The translations under genes and the position numbers were made by a program. This document shows positions 36,574 through 46,010 of a stretch of 64,000 nt of DNA, piece by piece; position 1 is the first letter of the stretch, and the number at the start of each line of letters is the position of its first letter. The notes under the pieces were generated by a model. The model was not told the origin of the DNA. It made no database searches and worked only from the letters and a program-made list of their open reading frames with translations. Source of the DNA: Castellaniella sp. MT123 (GTDB lineage Bacteria; Pseudomonadota; Gammaproteobacteria; Burkholderiales; Burkholderiaceae_B); the NCBI RefSeq assembly GCF_039614765.1, contig NZ_CP154879.1, positions 62,001-126,000 of the forward strand, written 5' to 3'.

Positions 36574-39291
36574 ATGTCGGCATCGATGTGCACACGGTGC
36601 AGTCTTTTTTTGTGGTTGGCGCTTGGTCTGATGGCCGCAGGGGTGGCGGGGGCTGCGCCGCCGGATGCGGCGTCGGTACCCGACATCGCCCTGTATTACC
36701 AGGCCGATCCCCCGGCCGATCAGCTCAAGGCCTTCGACATCGTCGTGCTGGATCCGGCCCAGACCCGATTACCGGATGCCGCCGCCAGGCCAGGGCCAAG
36801 TCAGTGGTTTGCACGTCTGCGGACAGCGGATCTGATCCAGCTGGTTCGGGATCCGTCCGCTGTCGTCCATGGGCGGCTCGCCACTCTGAAAGCGCAAGGC
36901 TACACGGGTTTTCTGCTGGATGACGGGGTTGCCTTGGGCCAGGACGACCCCCAGGCCCGGGAACGCATGCGGCAGGTGCTGCGGATATTCCGGCGACATG
37001 ACGCGGGCACACCGCTGATTCTGCGCAACCATGTGGATCTGGCCCTCGCCGATGCCAGGCGGCTGCGGGCGGTGGTGGTGGACGGCCTGCATACGCGCGG
37101 AATCGTTCGCAATGGGCTGGTGGAGCAGACGTCGCCAGTCTTGCAAGCCCGCGCCCTGGATGATGTCCGCCGTTTGCGGGCAGTCGAAAATCTGCCTGTC
37201 GTAACGGTGGATTACTGCAAGCTGCATGATCTGCGCTGTCGCCGGACACGGGCACAGGCGCTCGTGCAAGAGGGGCTGACGCCGTACGTCACGGATCCCG
37301 ACATGTCGGTGATCGGTGTCGGGGCGCTCGAGGTCTTGCCCCGGAAGATCCTCGTGGTGCAGCCGGTATCCAAGGAACCGATCGATCAGAGCACCGGGGT
37401 GCGCTTGTATGCGATGCCCCTGAATCAGTTGGGCTATGCGCTTGATTATGTCGATGTGGACCATCTGCCGGCCCGCCTGACCCGGGACCGGTACGCGGGC
37501 GTGGTCGTGGCGCTCAATGATCGGCCTGCCCACCCCCGCGCTTGGCGGGACTGGCTGCTCGACAGGGTCCGCGAAGGCATGCCGGTGGCCGTCATGGGTA
37601 CGTTTGGTTTCGACGTTGGGCCATTGCAGGCGCGCGCGCTGGATTTGCAGCTCAGTCCGGGGAAACCGGACCCGCTGGCCAGGGTCCGGATTGTGCATCG
37701 CGACCCGATCATGGGGTTCGAGACCATGCCGGCCCCCGATCCGCGGGCGCTCAGCGGTTTTCGGGTCGGGTCCGGCGGGCGGGCATTGCTCACGGTGGGG
37801 GTGGGCGATCGGCAATATGACATGGCGGGGCTGACGCGATGGGGCGGTTTCGCGCTGGACAACATGACGGTCGTGTCGATTGCCGGTTTGCCCGGCGATC
37901 GATGGGTGCTACAGCCGCTCGAATTTTTCCGCCAGGCCCTTCGGTTGCCGCTGATGCCCGTTCCCGTCGTGACGACGGAAAACGGCGTGCGGCTTTTATT
38001 CGTTCATATCGACGGCGACGGCTTTGCGTCCAAGGCGGAATTCCCGGGGAACCAGTTCAGTGCGCAAGTGCTGCGGGACAGGATACTGAAGAAATACCCG
38101 ATTCCCCATACCGTGTCCGTGATCCAGGGCGAGATTGGCCGCGACGGCATGTATCCTCGGCTGTCGGGCACGCTGGAACAGTATGCGCGCGAGATATTCG
38201 CCCTGCCCAACGTGGAACTGGCCAGCCATACGTTCTCGCATCCCTTCGAGTGGGACAAAGTCGAAGGCTCTCAAGCGGGGCGCGCCGATATCGAACAGAA
38301 TCAAAGCGAGGGATCGTTCTATCTGAAGATTCCAGGGTATACGTTCGATCTCGACAAGGAAATCAGCGGGTCGATCGACTACATCAATACGCGTCTGGCC
38401 CCCCCGGGGAAGCGGGTGCTTGTCCTTCAGTGGTCGGGGGACGCCATGCCTTCGGCGCGTGCGTTGGCCAAGACCGCGCAGGCGGGTGTCCTGAACATCA
38501 ATGGCGGGGATACGACCATCACCGAGGCGAACAAGACCTGGACGGCAATCGCGCCTATCGGTGTTTCCAAGGGGCCTGGCGATTCGCATTACCAGGTCTA
38601 TGTGGGCGCGATGAACGAGAACGTCTACACCGACGACTGGCAGGGACCCTACTATGGCTATCGCAATGTCCGGCAAACCTTCGCGCTGACCGGATCCCCA
38701 ATCCGGTTCAAGCCGATCAACCTCTACTATCATTTCTACTCCGCCACCAAGATCGCTTCCTTGAAGGCGCTCGAACAATCCTATGATTTTGCGCTGAGGG
38801 AGCCGGTTTATCCCATCTACACCAGTGAATACATCCACCGGGTACTGGATTGGCGGCATGTGGCTGTTGGGCGCAAGGGCGGCCGCTGGCTCATCCAGTC
38901 CGGCGAGTGGCTGCGGGAGCTGCGCTGGCCGCGCCAGCAGGTGCCGAGGCTCGACGGATCCCGGAATATCGCAGGGTACTGGCCGGGTCCGGATGGCACC
39001 TATGTCCACATGGGGGCATCCCGCGCCGCGTTCGCGCTGGCCGACCAGGATCGCGGACGGTATCCGCAGGTGGCCGAAGCGGCCGGCATGATCCGGTCCT
39101 TCCAGCGGGAAGGCCGCAATATGCGGTTTCGGTTCGGCGGATATTACCGGCCCTTCCTGGTTCTGAAAGGGGCCGATGGCTGCCGGGTTCAGGTGGACGG
39201 AGAACATAGATCAGCCAGGCAAACGATCTGGCTGAGCGGCACGGCGGCCAAACCGGTTCAGGAGCATCAGGTCGAGGTGTCGTGTGACTGA
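36574..39291 (+). CDS. pelA: PelA: periplasmic Pel deacetylase with degenerate hydrolase domain
   Basis: This 905-residue protein has a signal peptide (to about VAGAAP, residue 28), an N-terminal GH114/GH166-like domain (~38-270), a linking region and a polysaccharide deacetylase domain. Deacetylase metal motifs are FVHIDGDGF (~475-483) and SHTFSHPF (~551-558). In the hydrolase domain Asp116 (GFLLDDG) is retained, but the position of the catalytic glutamate reads VVVDGLHTRG with Asp170. PelA partly deacetylates the GalN/GalNAc-type Pel polymer before export. It is the first gene of the operon. Confidence 0.93.
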   Translation: MSASMCTRCSLFLWLALGLMAAGVAGAAPPDAASVPDIALYYQADPPADQLKAFDIVVLDPAQTRLPDAAARPGPSQWFARLRTADLIQLVRDPSAVVHGRLATLKAQGYTGFLLDDGVALGQDDPQARERMRQVLRIFRRHDAGTPLILRNHVDLALADARRLRAVVVDGLHTRGIVRNGLVEQTSPVLQARALDDVRRLRAVENLPVVTVDYCKLHDLRCRRTRAQALVQEGLTPYVTDPDMSVIGVGALEVLPRKILVVQPVSKEPIDQSTGVRLYAMPLNQLGYALDYVDVDHLPARLTRDRYAGVVVALNDRPAHPRAWRDWLLDRVREGMPVAVMGTFGFDVGPLQARALDLQLSPGKPDPLARVRIVHRDPIMGFETMPAPDPRALSGFRVGSGGRALLTVGVGDRQYDMAGLTRWGGFALDNMTVVSIAGLPGDRWVLQPLEFFRQALRLPLMPVPVVTTENGVRLLFVHIDGDGFASKAEFPGNQFSAQVLRDRILKKYPIPHTVSVIQGEIGRDGMYPRLSGTLEQYAREIFALPNVELASHTFSHPFEWDKVEGSQAGRADIEQNQSEGSFYLKIPGYTFDLDKEISGSIDYINTRLAPPGKRVLVLQWSGDAMPSARALAKTAQAGVLNINGGDTTITEANKTWTAIAPIGVSKGPGDSHYQVYVGAMNENVYTDDWQGPYYGYRNVRQTFALTGSPIRFKPINLYYHFYSATKIASLKALEQSYDFALREPVYPIYTSEYIHRVLDWRHVAVGRKGGRWLIQSGEWLRELRWPRQQVPRLDGSRNIAGYWPGPDGTYVHMGASRAAFALADQDRGRYPQVAEAAGMIRSFQREGRNMRFRFGGYYRPFLVLKGADGCRVQVDGEHRSARQTIWLSGTAAKPVQEHQVEVSCD

Positions 39292-42200
39292 TTCTCCCGC
39301 AGCCGAGCCTCGTCTGGTTTCGCCCTGGCTGCTGGCGGCGTTGGCCATCCTGGTTTTGCTGATGCTGGCGCTTGCGCGACCGGAGATGGGGCGCATGGCC
39401 CGGGATCTAGTGTCCGGCAAACCGTCGGATCTGTCCATTTCGTACCTCGATGCCTGGCTGCGGGTCCAGCCGGATTCGCCCCGATTGCAGGAGATCCTGG
39501 CGCGGCAGTATCTCGGGTTGGGCCGGTGGGACGATGCCTATCGTGCCGCGGTGCGCCTCGATGCGATCGGGGATGCGACGACCCGTCAGGCCGCCATGAG
39601 GCTGCAGGTCAGGGCGGTGGCGCAAAAGACCTTCGAGCATCCTGTTTCGGATCCGGAGCGGACCGTACAGAAGAGCAGACTGATCAAGCTGTTGCATGAT
39701 CTGGCGGGACGGGACATGGACGTCCCGACCATGGCCTATCTTGCCGGCACCGCGTATTCGATCGGTGCCGGGGATGTCAGCCTCGTCTTGTATCGGCGGT
39801 TAGCCAGGACGGACGTTCCGCGGGCGGGGCAATGGTATGCCACCCTGGGCCAGGTGGCGCAATCGTCGGGGCAGTACGAGCTGGCGGCCCAGGCGTATTT
39901 CAGCGCCCAGCAGCGGTCGGGGTCGCTGTCCGGACAACGTGAGAATTTCCTGGCGGCATTGCGCGCCCTGGAATCGGGAAACCAGGCTGACCGGGCGTGT
40001 GATCTGGCCGAAAAATACCTGGGCGCCCTGGCCGACGATCCTCATGTCCTGCGGTTTCTGATCCGGCTGGCCGAGCAGGCGGGCAGGGCGGACATGGTCC
40101 GGCATTACGGCAGGGCGCTCGCGCGTCAGCTTGCTTTGGGCCCCCGATATCTGGATGGTGAGCGGGGAGCGATCCTGTCGGGCTGGATGCCGTCGGGGAA
40201 CCTTTATCGAGTGGCCGATGCGCCGGTCGGGCAAACCCCCGCCCAGGTGCGGACTCACGAGGACTACGAGCTGCTGTATCGCGTTTTCGTCGAAAGCGGA
40301 TCTTTGCAGGATGCCATGGATATCGCCCAGCGGGCCTTGCGCAAGCCCTTTCTGGACCGACGCGTCTGGTTGCCGCGTCTGGCGCAGGTGGCCGAATGGG
40401 ATGGGCAGCCCAAGACTGCCCTGGCCGCATGGTTCGCGGCTGGGCGCGAGTTCGACGATGCCGCCGCCTGGGGCCGCGTTCTGCGGATGGCACCGCAGCT
40501 GGGCGACGATGCCATGTATCTGCAGGCCTTGCTGCATGCGCCGCCACAGTCGCTGCCCGAGGGGGTGGATCTGGTGACCGAAGTCGTGGCGGCCTACGAA
40601 CGGCTCGGCGATCCCGAGGAGGGGCTCGGCTATCTGAAGCAGCAGCTCGGCCACGGGCAGGATCGCCACGTGCTGGAGCTACAGGCCGCCCTGGCCCTAC
40701 GGGCCGGCGATGATGCACTGTCGCTGGATACCTGGAAGCAGCTGCAGCGGCGCTATGGGCCGGACCCATCTTATGCATTGCATGAAGCAGCACTCTTGTA
40801 TGCCCACGGGCAGCCCCAGGATGCCCTGCAGTCTTTGCGGCAAGCTCAGGCAGCCGCAGCCGGACACGCCGCGCCTGCGGACTTTTGGGATTCCTACGTC
40901 GGTCTGGCGCGCCTGCTGGGCGATGATGCGGATGTTCAGCGCGGCATGCGGGGCCAGCTCGCGCAGGGGCGGGCGGATAAGGATGACTTCGCCGGCATGC
41001 TGTATTTTTACAGCGGCCACCCGATCGATGTCGGCCGGGTGGCCGAAGCCGCCTATCGCCGGACGGGTTCGCTGGCTGATCTTCAGCTGGCCATCGAGTC
41101 CTATCACCAGGTCCATGCCTGGTCCCGCATCGGGATGCTCCTGACCAATTTGAATGCGTCGCAGCAAACCGCTTTCGAAGCGTCTTCCGGTTTGCTGGAG
41201 GCGCGTGCGGCCTATCGGCAGGCAACGGGACAGCCGGCCGCCGCGCTGAACGATCTGCGGCGGGCATATCGGTTGCCGGGAAGCCAGCCTGGCACCGGGA
41301 TTTCCTATCTCTGGGCCTTGCTGGCCGACGGCGATCTGGATTCCGTGCGAACGGTCGCCGGGGATCTGGCACGGAGGCACGGCAGCGAACCGGAATACGC
41401 GTCGGTCCTCGCGGCTGCGTCGCTGCAGCTTGGCCGGCCCCGCCAGGCGCTCAGGTATATGGATCTCGAGGGGGTGCGGGATCGGCAGGATCCGCTGTGG
41501 CTGATCACCTACGCGGATGCGCGCGAGGCGGTGGGCCAGCCGGAGATGGCCTGGCGGATCCGCCGGCAGGCATGGCGCTTATTGCTGCAACGACGCGAAA
41601 GCCAGGGTGGCTCGCAGGATGAGCGGGACGCACTGATCAGCCTGGCGCAAACCTATCGGGCGGGGGACGTCTCTTTGGGTCTGCTGATACGGCGATTGCG
41701 CGAGGGTGCCCCCGATACGCTGAAGCGGGCGGTTGCGCGGTCGCTGCTGGGCGATACACCGGGAGTGCCCCGCCTGGCCAGCCTCTCGCCGGCGGAGGCG
41801 TCTTCCGGCGTCGATCATGTCCGGCATGTCGATGCCGCAGCGCGTGCGCTCGTCCTGGCGTGGGCCATGAGCGGCGAACATCAGGCCCTGGCTCGCGCCT
41901 GGCTGGCGGATCGGTATGTGGCGGACATGCTCAAGCCTGATAACGTTCGTCTGGCCCTGGCGCTGCAGGATGATGATCGCGCGGCACTGGCGGATGTCCT
42001 GACGCGCAATGCGGCGGCGCTGACCAGCGACGCGAGAATCCAGGCTCTGGACAGACTGCATCGCGTGCCAGAGGCACAATCCCTGGCCTTCGAAACATTC
42101 GAGCAAGCGCCCGATCACGATGAGCACGCTGAAGTCTGGCGGGATGTGGCGATGCGTCATCGGCCCTCGGCGGGACTTGCGATGGATTTTTCATCGGTCG

Positions 42201-43081
42201 GCGACCTGAAGACCCGCTCCGCGATCCTGGACGCCGGCCTCGCGCTGGCCAGCGGCCTGCGGCTCAAGGTTCAGCGCATCGATCGCTGGTATGCCAGTCG
42301 CGACGACAGCACCTTGCCCGGGGTCCCCGCGCGCGATCGCAGCAGCAGCCTGAGCTTGCTGCACGCGGGACGTGACCATGACGACGCGTTGCAGCTCGGA
42401 TGGCGCCAGGGACTGAGCGCATTCGGGATGGCTCGCGCATCGACCGATTGGGTGCTGAGCGACTATTGGCGGGTGAGCGCCTCGGCGGGCGTCAATCAGG
42501 ACACCGATATCACGTCCATCATGACGGTCGGCGGCAGCCGGGACTTCGGTTCGCTCGGATTGTCCTGGGATAGCCAGCATGACTGGTTTGCCAATGGCAG
42601 CGTCGAGATGGACCGATACCGGGCGCAAGGCGGCGCGACGGTTGGAACAGGGCGCGGATTTCTTGGCACCGTCGGCTATCACCTGCGGATGGACGGGCCG
42701 CCGCTCAATCTCGAGACCCGGTTCAGTCATTGGAATTACGCTGCCAGGGCGGGGCCGGTCCCCGAATTGGCCCGCATGATGCCTGACCAGAAAGTGCCGG
42801 ATGCCGCCGATCTGATGCCGGCCGATTCCAGACAATATGGACTTGCGCTCACCTTGGGCGACGAACGTCGCGATCGGTATCAGCGAGGATGGCGGCCGTT
42901 TCTGGAGTTGTCCTGGATGCATGACCGGCAGCAAGGTTGGGGCCTGGGGGTGCTGGGTGGGCTGGGCGGCAGCGTTCTGGGTCGGGACCGTCTGGGCATT
43001 TATGCCTTGCATGAGGCCGCCGGGCAGGGAGGTGGCCAGCCCACCACCCGTGTGGGTCTGTTTTATCGCTTGTTCTATTAA
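39284..43081 (+). CDS. pelB: PelB: TPR scaffold and outer-membrane beta-barrel exporter
   Basis: This 1265-residue protein has one membrane segment (SPWLLAALAILVLLMLALA, ~13-31), a long periplasmic array of TPR-like helical repeats (~45-900) and a C-terminal beta-barrel (~960-1265) ending RVGLFYRLFY, the aromatic end expected for BAM insertion. It guides Pel to and through the outer membrane and binds PelA through its TPRs. The GTG at 39284 overlaps pelA by 8 bp. Length is close to P. aeruginosa PelB (about 1190). Confidence 0.94.
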   Translation: MTDSPAAEPRLVSPWLLAALAILVLLMLALARPEMGRMARDLVSGKPSDLSISYLDAWLRVQPDSPRLQEILARQYLGLGRWDDAYRAAVRLDAIGDATTRQAAMRLQVRAVAQKTFEHPVSDPERTVQKSRLIKLLHDLAGRDMDVPTMAYLAGTAYSIGAGDVSLVLYRRLARTDVPRAGQWYATLGQVAQSSGQYELAAQAYFSAQQRSGSLSGQRENFLAALRALESGNQADRACDLAEKYLGALADDPHVLRFLIRLAEQAGRADMVRHYGRALARQLALGPRYLDGERGAILSGWMPSGNLYRVADAPVGQTPAQVRTHEDYELLYRVFVESGSLQDAMDIAQRALRKPFLDRRVWLPRLAQVAEWDGQPKTALAAWFAAGREFDDAAAWGRVLRMAPQLGDDAMYLQALLHAPPQSLPEGVDLVTEVVAAYERLGDPEEGLGYLKQQLGHGQDRHVLELQAALALRAGDDALSLDTWKQLQRRYGPDPSYALHEAALLYAHGQPQDALQSLRQAQAAAAGHAAPADFWDSYVGLARLLGDDADVQRGMRGQLAQGRADKDDFAGMLYFYSGHPIDVGRVAEAAYRRTGSLADLQLAIESYHQVHAWSRIGMLLTNLNASQQTAFEASSGLLEARAAYRQATGQPAAALNDLRRAYRLPGSQPGTGISYLWALLADGDLDSVRTVAGDLARRHGSEPEYASVLAAASLQLGRPRQALRYMDLEGVRDRQDPLWLITYADAREAVGQPEMAWRIRRQAWRLLLQRRESQGGSQDERDALISLAQTYRAGDVSLGLLIRRLREGAPDTLKRAVARSLLGDTPGVPRLASLSPAEASSGVDHVRHVDAAARALVLAWAMSGEHQALARAWLADRYVADMLKPDNVRLALALQDDDRAALADVLTRNAAALTSDARIQALDRLHRVPEAQSLAFETFEQAPDHDEHAEVWRDVAMRHRPSAGLAMDFSSVGDLKTRSAILDAGLALASGLRLKVQRIDRWYASRDDSTLPGVPARDRSSSLSLLHAGRDHDDALQLGWRQGLSAFGMARASTDWVLSDYWRVSASAGVNQDTDITSIMTVGGSRDFGSLGLSWDSQHDWFANGSVEMDRYRAQGGATVGTGRGFLGTVGYHLRMDGPPLNLETRFSHWNYAARAGPVPELARMMPDQKVPDAADLMPADSRQYGLALTLGDERRDRYQRGWRPFLELSWMHDRQQGWGLGVLGGLGGSVLGRDRLGIYALHEAAGQGGGQPTTRVGLFYRLFY

Positions 43082-43101
43082 CGATCTTTTTTTTGGGGTT
43101 C

Positions 43102-43635
43102 ATGATGATTCGGACACTGCGGGTTTGTTTCTTCGTCCTGGGTGCCGCTCTGGGGCTGAGCGCCTGTTCAACCGTGGATATGGCGCCGGCTCCCGATATT
43201 CAGCGCCAGGACGCGATAGCGGTCCTGCCGATGGCCAACTACACGGAAACCCCGGAGGCGGGGCATCGCGCCGCCAGCATCGCCTTTGGCATTCTGCAGA
43301 CACAGGGACACGCCGAGGTGCTGCGCAATGCGGATCAGGATGCGGGTGATCCGCTTTTCGGTGACGCCCGGACTCTGGCTCAATCCTTGGAATGGGCGCG
43401 CCAGACGCATGCCCGTTATGCCCTTGCCGGATCGGTACAGGAATGGCGCTACAAGGTCGGTGTGGATGGCGAACCGGCGATTGGCCTTGGGTTCAGCCTG
43501 ATCGACCTGCAAAGCGGGGCGACCATCTGGAGCGCGACCGGCAGCCGCACTGGCTGGAGCCGATCGAGTCTGTCGGGTGTGGCGCAGAGTCTGGTGCGCA
43601 GCTTGCTGGATCCGCTACGTCCCCGGAATCGTTGA
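43102..43635 (+). CDS. pelC: PelC: outer-membrane lipoprotein of the Pel exporter
   Basis: This 177-residue lipoprotein has a signal peptide with lipobox LSAC (Cys ~24) and matches PelC, which forms a periplasmic ring at the base of the PelB barrel. Conserved stretches include AIAVLPMANYTETPEAG and ARYALAGSVQEWRYKVGVDGEPAIGLGFSLID. Either ATG at 43102 or 43105 could start it; GGGG at 43095-43098 fits the second better. It follows pelB by 20 bp. Confidence 0.92.
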   Translation: MMIRTLRVCFFVLGAALGLSACSTVDMAPAPDIQRQDAIAVLPMANYTETPEAGHRAASIAFGILQTQGHAEVLRNADQDAGDPLFGDARTLAQSLEWARQTHARYALAGSVQEWRYKVGVDGEPAIGLGFSLIDLQSGATIWSATGSRTGWSRSSLSGVAQSLVRSLLDPLRPRNR

Positions 43636-43641
43636 GCCGCC

Positions 43642-45003
43642 ATGAGCTTACGTCCCACCGGCAGCGGCCGCCGACGCAATCCGGGTGATTCCGAAAGGCA
43701 GCCGCATTGGCAACGATGGCTGATGCCCTCGGCGCACGGTTTTCTTCCCTTGATCGAGATCGTCGTCGGGATGGCGGCCGCCACGCTGCTGCTGGCGTTC
43801 CTGAGTCCCGAGGACCCATTGCTGCTGCGGCTGGGTTTCCCCTGGCTGGGGGTCTATGCCCTGATCTTCTCCCTGCGCTACGGTGCCTTGCTGGGCGCCG
43901 TCGGGGGGGGATTCCTGCTGCTGGACTGGTGGGTGTTCTATGGCGCGGGTGGCCAGTTTCCGAAGGACTATTTCGCCGGCACCTTCGTGATGCTGATCTT
44001 CGTGGGCCATTTCGCCGACCGCTGGATAGCGCGGCTGGGGCGCGAGACCAGCGCCAACCGCTATCTGAACAGCCGGCTGGTGTCCGTCACCAACAGCCAT
44101 TATCTGTTGCGGGTCTCGCATGACCGGCTGGAGAAGGAACTCCTCTCCCGGCCGACTTCCCTGCGCGATACGCTTGCCCGCCTGCGGGCGGGGGTCGTGC
44201 CGGGATCGTCGGACGAAGCTCTGCCGCATGCGCGCGCATTTCTCGATTACCTGGCCTCGGTCACGCAGATCAATCAGGCTGCGATGTTTGCCGTGCACGA
44301 TGGGACTGCCGTCTTGCAAGCCTGTGCGACGGTGGGTCCGGATTTCCCGCTGGACGTGCAGGATCCGCTGGTCCAGGAATGCCTGGAAAAGGGCAAGCTG
44401 GCGCACTTGCGAGAGCTGGATGGCCGGGAGTCGGGATATCTGATCTGTGCGCCGGCGCGTACCGCGGCGGGAGAGTGCCTGGGGATTCTGGTGATCCGAC
44501 GTATGTTCTTCATGGCGTTGAACTCGGATACCCTGCAGCTGATTCAGGTCATGCTGGCCTATTATGCGGATAGTTTGCGCGACCAGCCGCTGATTCGCAG
44601 CGTGCAGCGGCAAGTCCCGGATTGTCCGCCCGATTTTGCGCTGGAACTCTGCCGCCTGGCACATCTGGCACGCGAGAACGGTCCGGTGTCGCAGCTGGTG
44701 GCGCTGGTGTTCCGGCGCGATGGGACCGACCGCCCCGTGTTCGCTCAGATGGTCCGGCAGCGCCGTGCCCTGGATCTGGCCTGGCCGCTGGAAACAGAGC
44801 AGGCGCAGGTCTTGGTGGTGCTGCTGGTGCTGGCCGGAGAGCAGGGAGTCAATGGATATGTGGCGCGCATGGAAGCTTCCTTGCAGGCTCAGTTCGGCCT
44901 GGATTTCGAACAGGCGCGCATCGGGGTGTACAACCAGGCCGTGGATTCGGATGACCCGGGGCTCACCTTGCAGCGGTTCATGTCCCAGTGGGATCGGTCA
45001 TGA
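43642..45003 (+). CDS. pelD: PelD: inner-membrane c-di-GMP receptor
   Basis: This 453-residue protein has four hydrophobic segments in residues ~35-130, a GAF domain (~150-320) and a degenerate GGDEF domain (~330-453). The c-di-GMP inhibitory-site pattern RxxD is seen as RALD (in RQRRALDLAW, ~375). PelD activates Pel synthesis when c-di-GMP rises and organises the PelDEFG complex. It is 6 bp after pelC and overlaps pelE by ATGA, so operon output depends on c-di-GMP. Confidence 0.93.
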   Translation: MSLRPTGSGRRRNPGDSERQPHWQRWLMPSAHGFLPLIEIVVGMAAATLLLAFLSPEDPLLLRLGFPWLGVYALIFSLRYGALLGAVGGGFLLLDWWVFYGAGGQFPKDYFAGTFVMLIFVGHFADRWIARLGRETSANRYLNSRLVSVTNSHYLLRVSHDRLEKELLSRPTSLRDTLARLRAGVVPGSSDEALPHARAFLDYLASVTQINQAAMFAVHDGTAVLQACATVGPDFPLDVQDPLVQECLEKGKLAHLRELDGRESGYLICAPARTAAGECLGILVIRRMFFMALNSDTLQLIQVMLAYYADSLRDQPLIRSVQRQVPDCPPDFALELCRLAHLARENGPVSQLVALVFRRDGTDRPVFAQMVRQRRALDLAWPLETEQAQVLVVLLVLAGEQGVNGYVARMEASLQAQFGLDFEQARIGVYNQAVDSDDPGLTLQRFMSQWDRS

Positions 45004-46010
45004 TTCGGCGGGATATTCCGCGGGCGGTGGGTTGGGGCGGGGTGGCGCTGCTGGTGCAGGCCTTCGCTCTGGGCCAACTGGGCGATCCGTCAGGCAGCGC
45101 CGTCGCTCCTTTGCTGCGATTCTGGGGGCTGCAGGCGGTGGCTGCGCTATCGAGCGCCGCGTGCTTTTTCCACTGTATGCCGCTTCGCATGCGGCATCCG
45201 GCCTGGAAGCCGCTGCTGTTCAACACGAGTTTCATCCTCTTTCTGCCGGTCGGCGGGCAGCTGGTGCTGGGCGGAACGCTGCTGATGCGCGCGCTGCTGC
45301 CGAGCGGGGGCCGGCGGCTGGATGTCGCGACGATCGAAATGCCGTCCTTCGAGCCCAAGCTGCTGGATCGTGTCCGTCCCGGCGCGGCTTCGCGGGCCCG
45401 CAATCAGGTCAGCCATCCGGTTGTGCAGGTGCAGGAACGGATGGCCGCCATGATGGCGATCAGGACCTTGCCCTTGCATGTCACGGGCGAGCTCTTGCGA
45501 AGCCTGCTGGGGGATTCCCAGGATGAGGTCCGCCTGCTCGCTTACGGCATCATGGACCGGGAGGAGAAACGCATCATGCAGCGGATCACCGAGGCTCAGG
45601 CGCGTCTGGGACATCGCAGCGGCACCCGTTGGGCTGCCGTGGATCACGCCCGTCTGGCGGAACTCTATTGGGAGCTGGTTTATCACGGACTGGTTCAGGG
45701 GGATATGCGCCGCTATACACGGGACCAGGCGGTGAATCATGCCCGGGAAGCGCTGGAATTGCGTCCGGGGCTGGCAGGCATCCATTTTCTGCTGGGGCGG
45801 GTGGCCCTGGCCGATGGGCACCCAGATCAGGCGCGGGAACATTTTCAGGCCGCGCGCCAGCATGGCATGCGGGAGGCGCGACTGGCGCCCTGGGTGAGCG
45901 AGGCCCTTTTCCAGGAAGGCCGGTTTTCCGAGATCGGACCATGGATGCGGCAGGTCGGGGAAATGGGGGGCAGCAGTCAATTGGCGTCGGTTTCCAGGTA
46001 CTGGGCATGA
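45000..46010 (+). CDS. pelE: PelE: inner-membrane TPR protein
   Basis: This 336-residue protein has two or three N-terminal membrane segments (~10-30, ~44-60 and ~75-100) and a C-terminal TPR-like region (~215-330; DQAVNHAREALELRPGLAGIHFLLGRVALADGHPDQAREHFQAA). It matches PelE, which joins PelD, PelF and PelG in the synthase complex. The ATG at 45000 overlaps the pelD stop; a GTG at 44988 is less likely. It overlaps pelF by ATGA. Confidence 0.9.
   Translation: MIRRDIPRAVGWGGVALLVQAFALGQLGDPSGSAVAPLLRFWGLQAVAALSSAACFFHCMPLRMRHPAWKPLLFNTSFILFLPVGGQLVLGGTLLMRALLPSGGRRLDVATIEMPSFEPKLLDRVRPGAASRARNQVSHPVVQVQERMAAMMAIRTLPLHVTGELLRSLLGDSQDEVRLLAYGIMDREEKRIMQRITEAQARLGHRSGTRWAAVDHARLAELYWELVYHGLVQGDMRRYTRDQAVNHAREALELRPGLAGIHFLLGRVALADGHPDQAREHFQAARQHGMREARLAPWVSEALFQEGRFSEIGPWMRQVGEMGGSSQLASVSRYWA

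Noticed and set aside
39900-41372. 490-residue Pro/Arg-rich antisense frame inside pelB
   Set aside because: Composition is that of antisense GC-rich DNA, and the pelB reading is continuous with TPR and barrel features.
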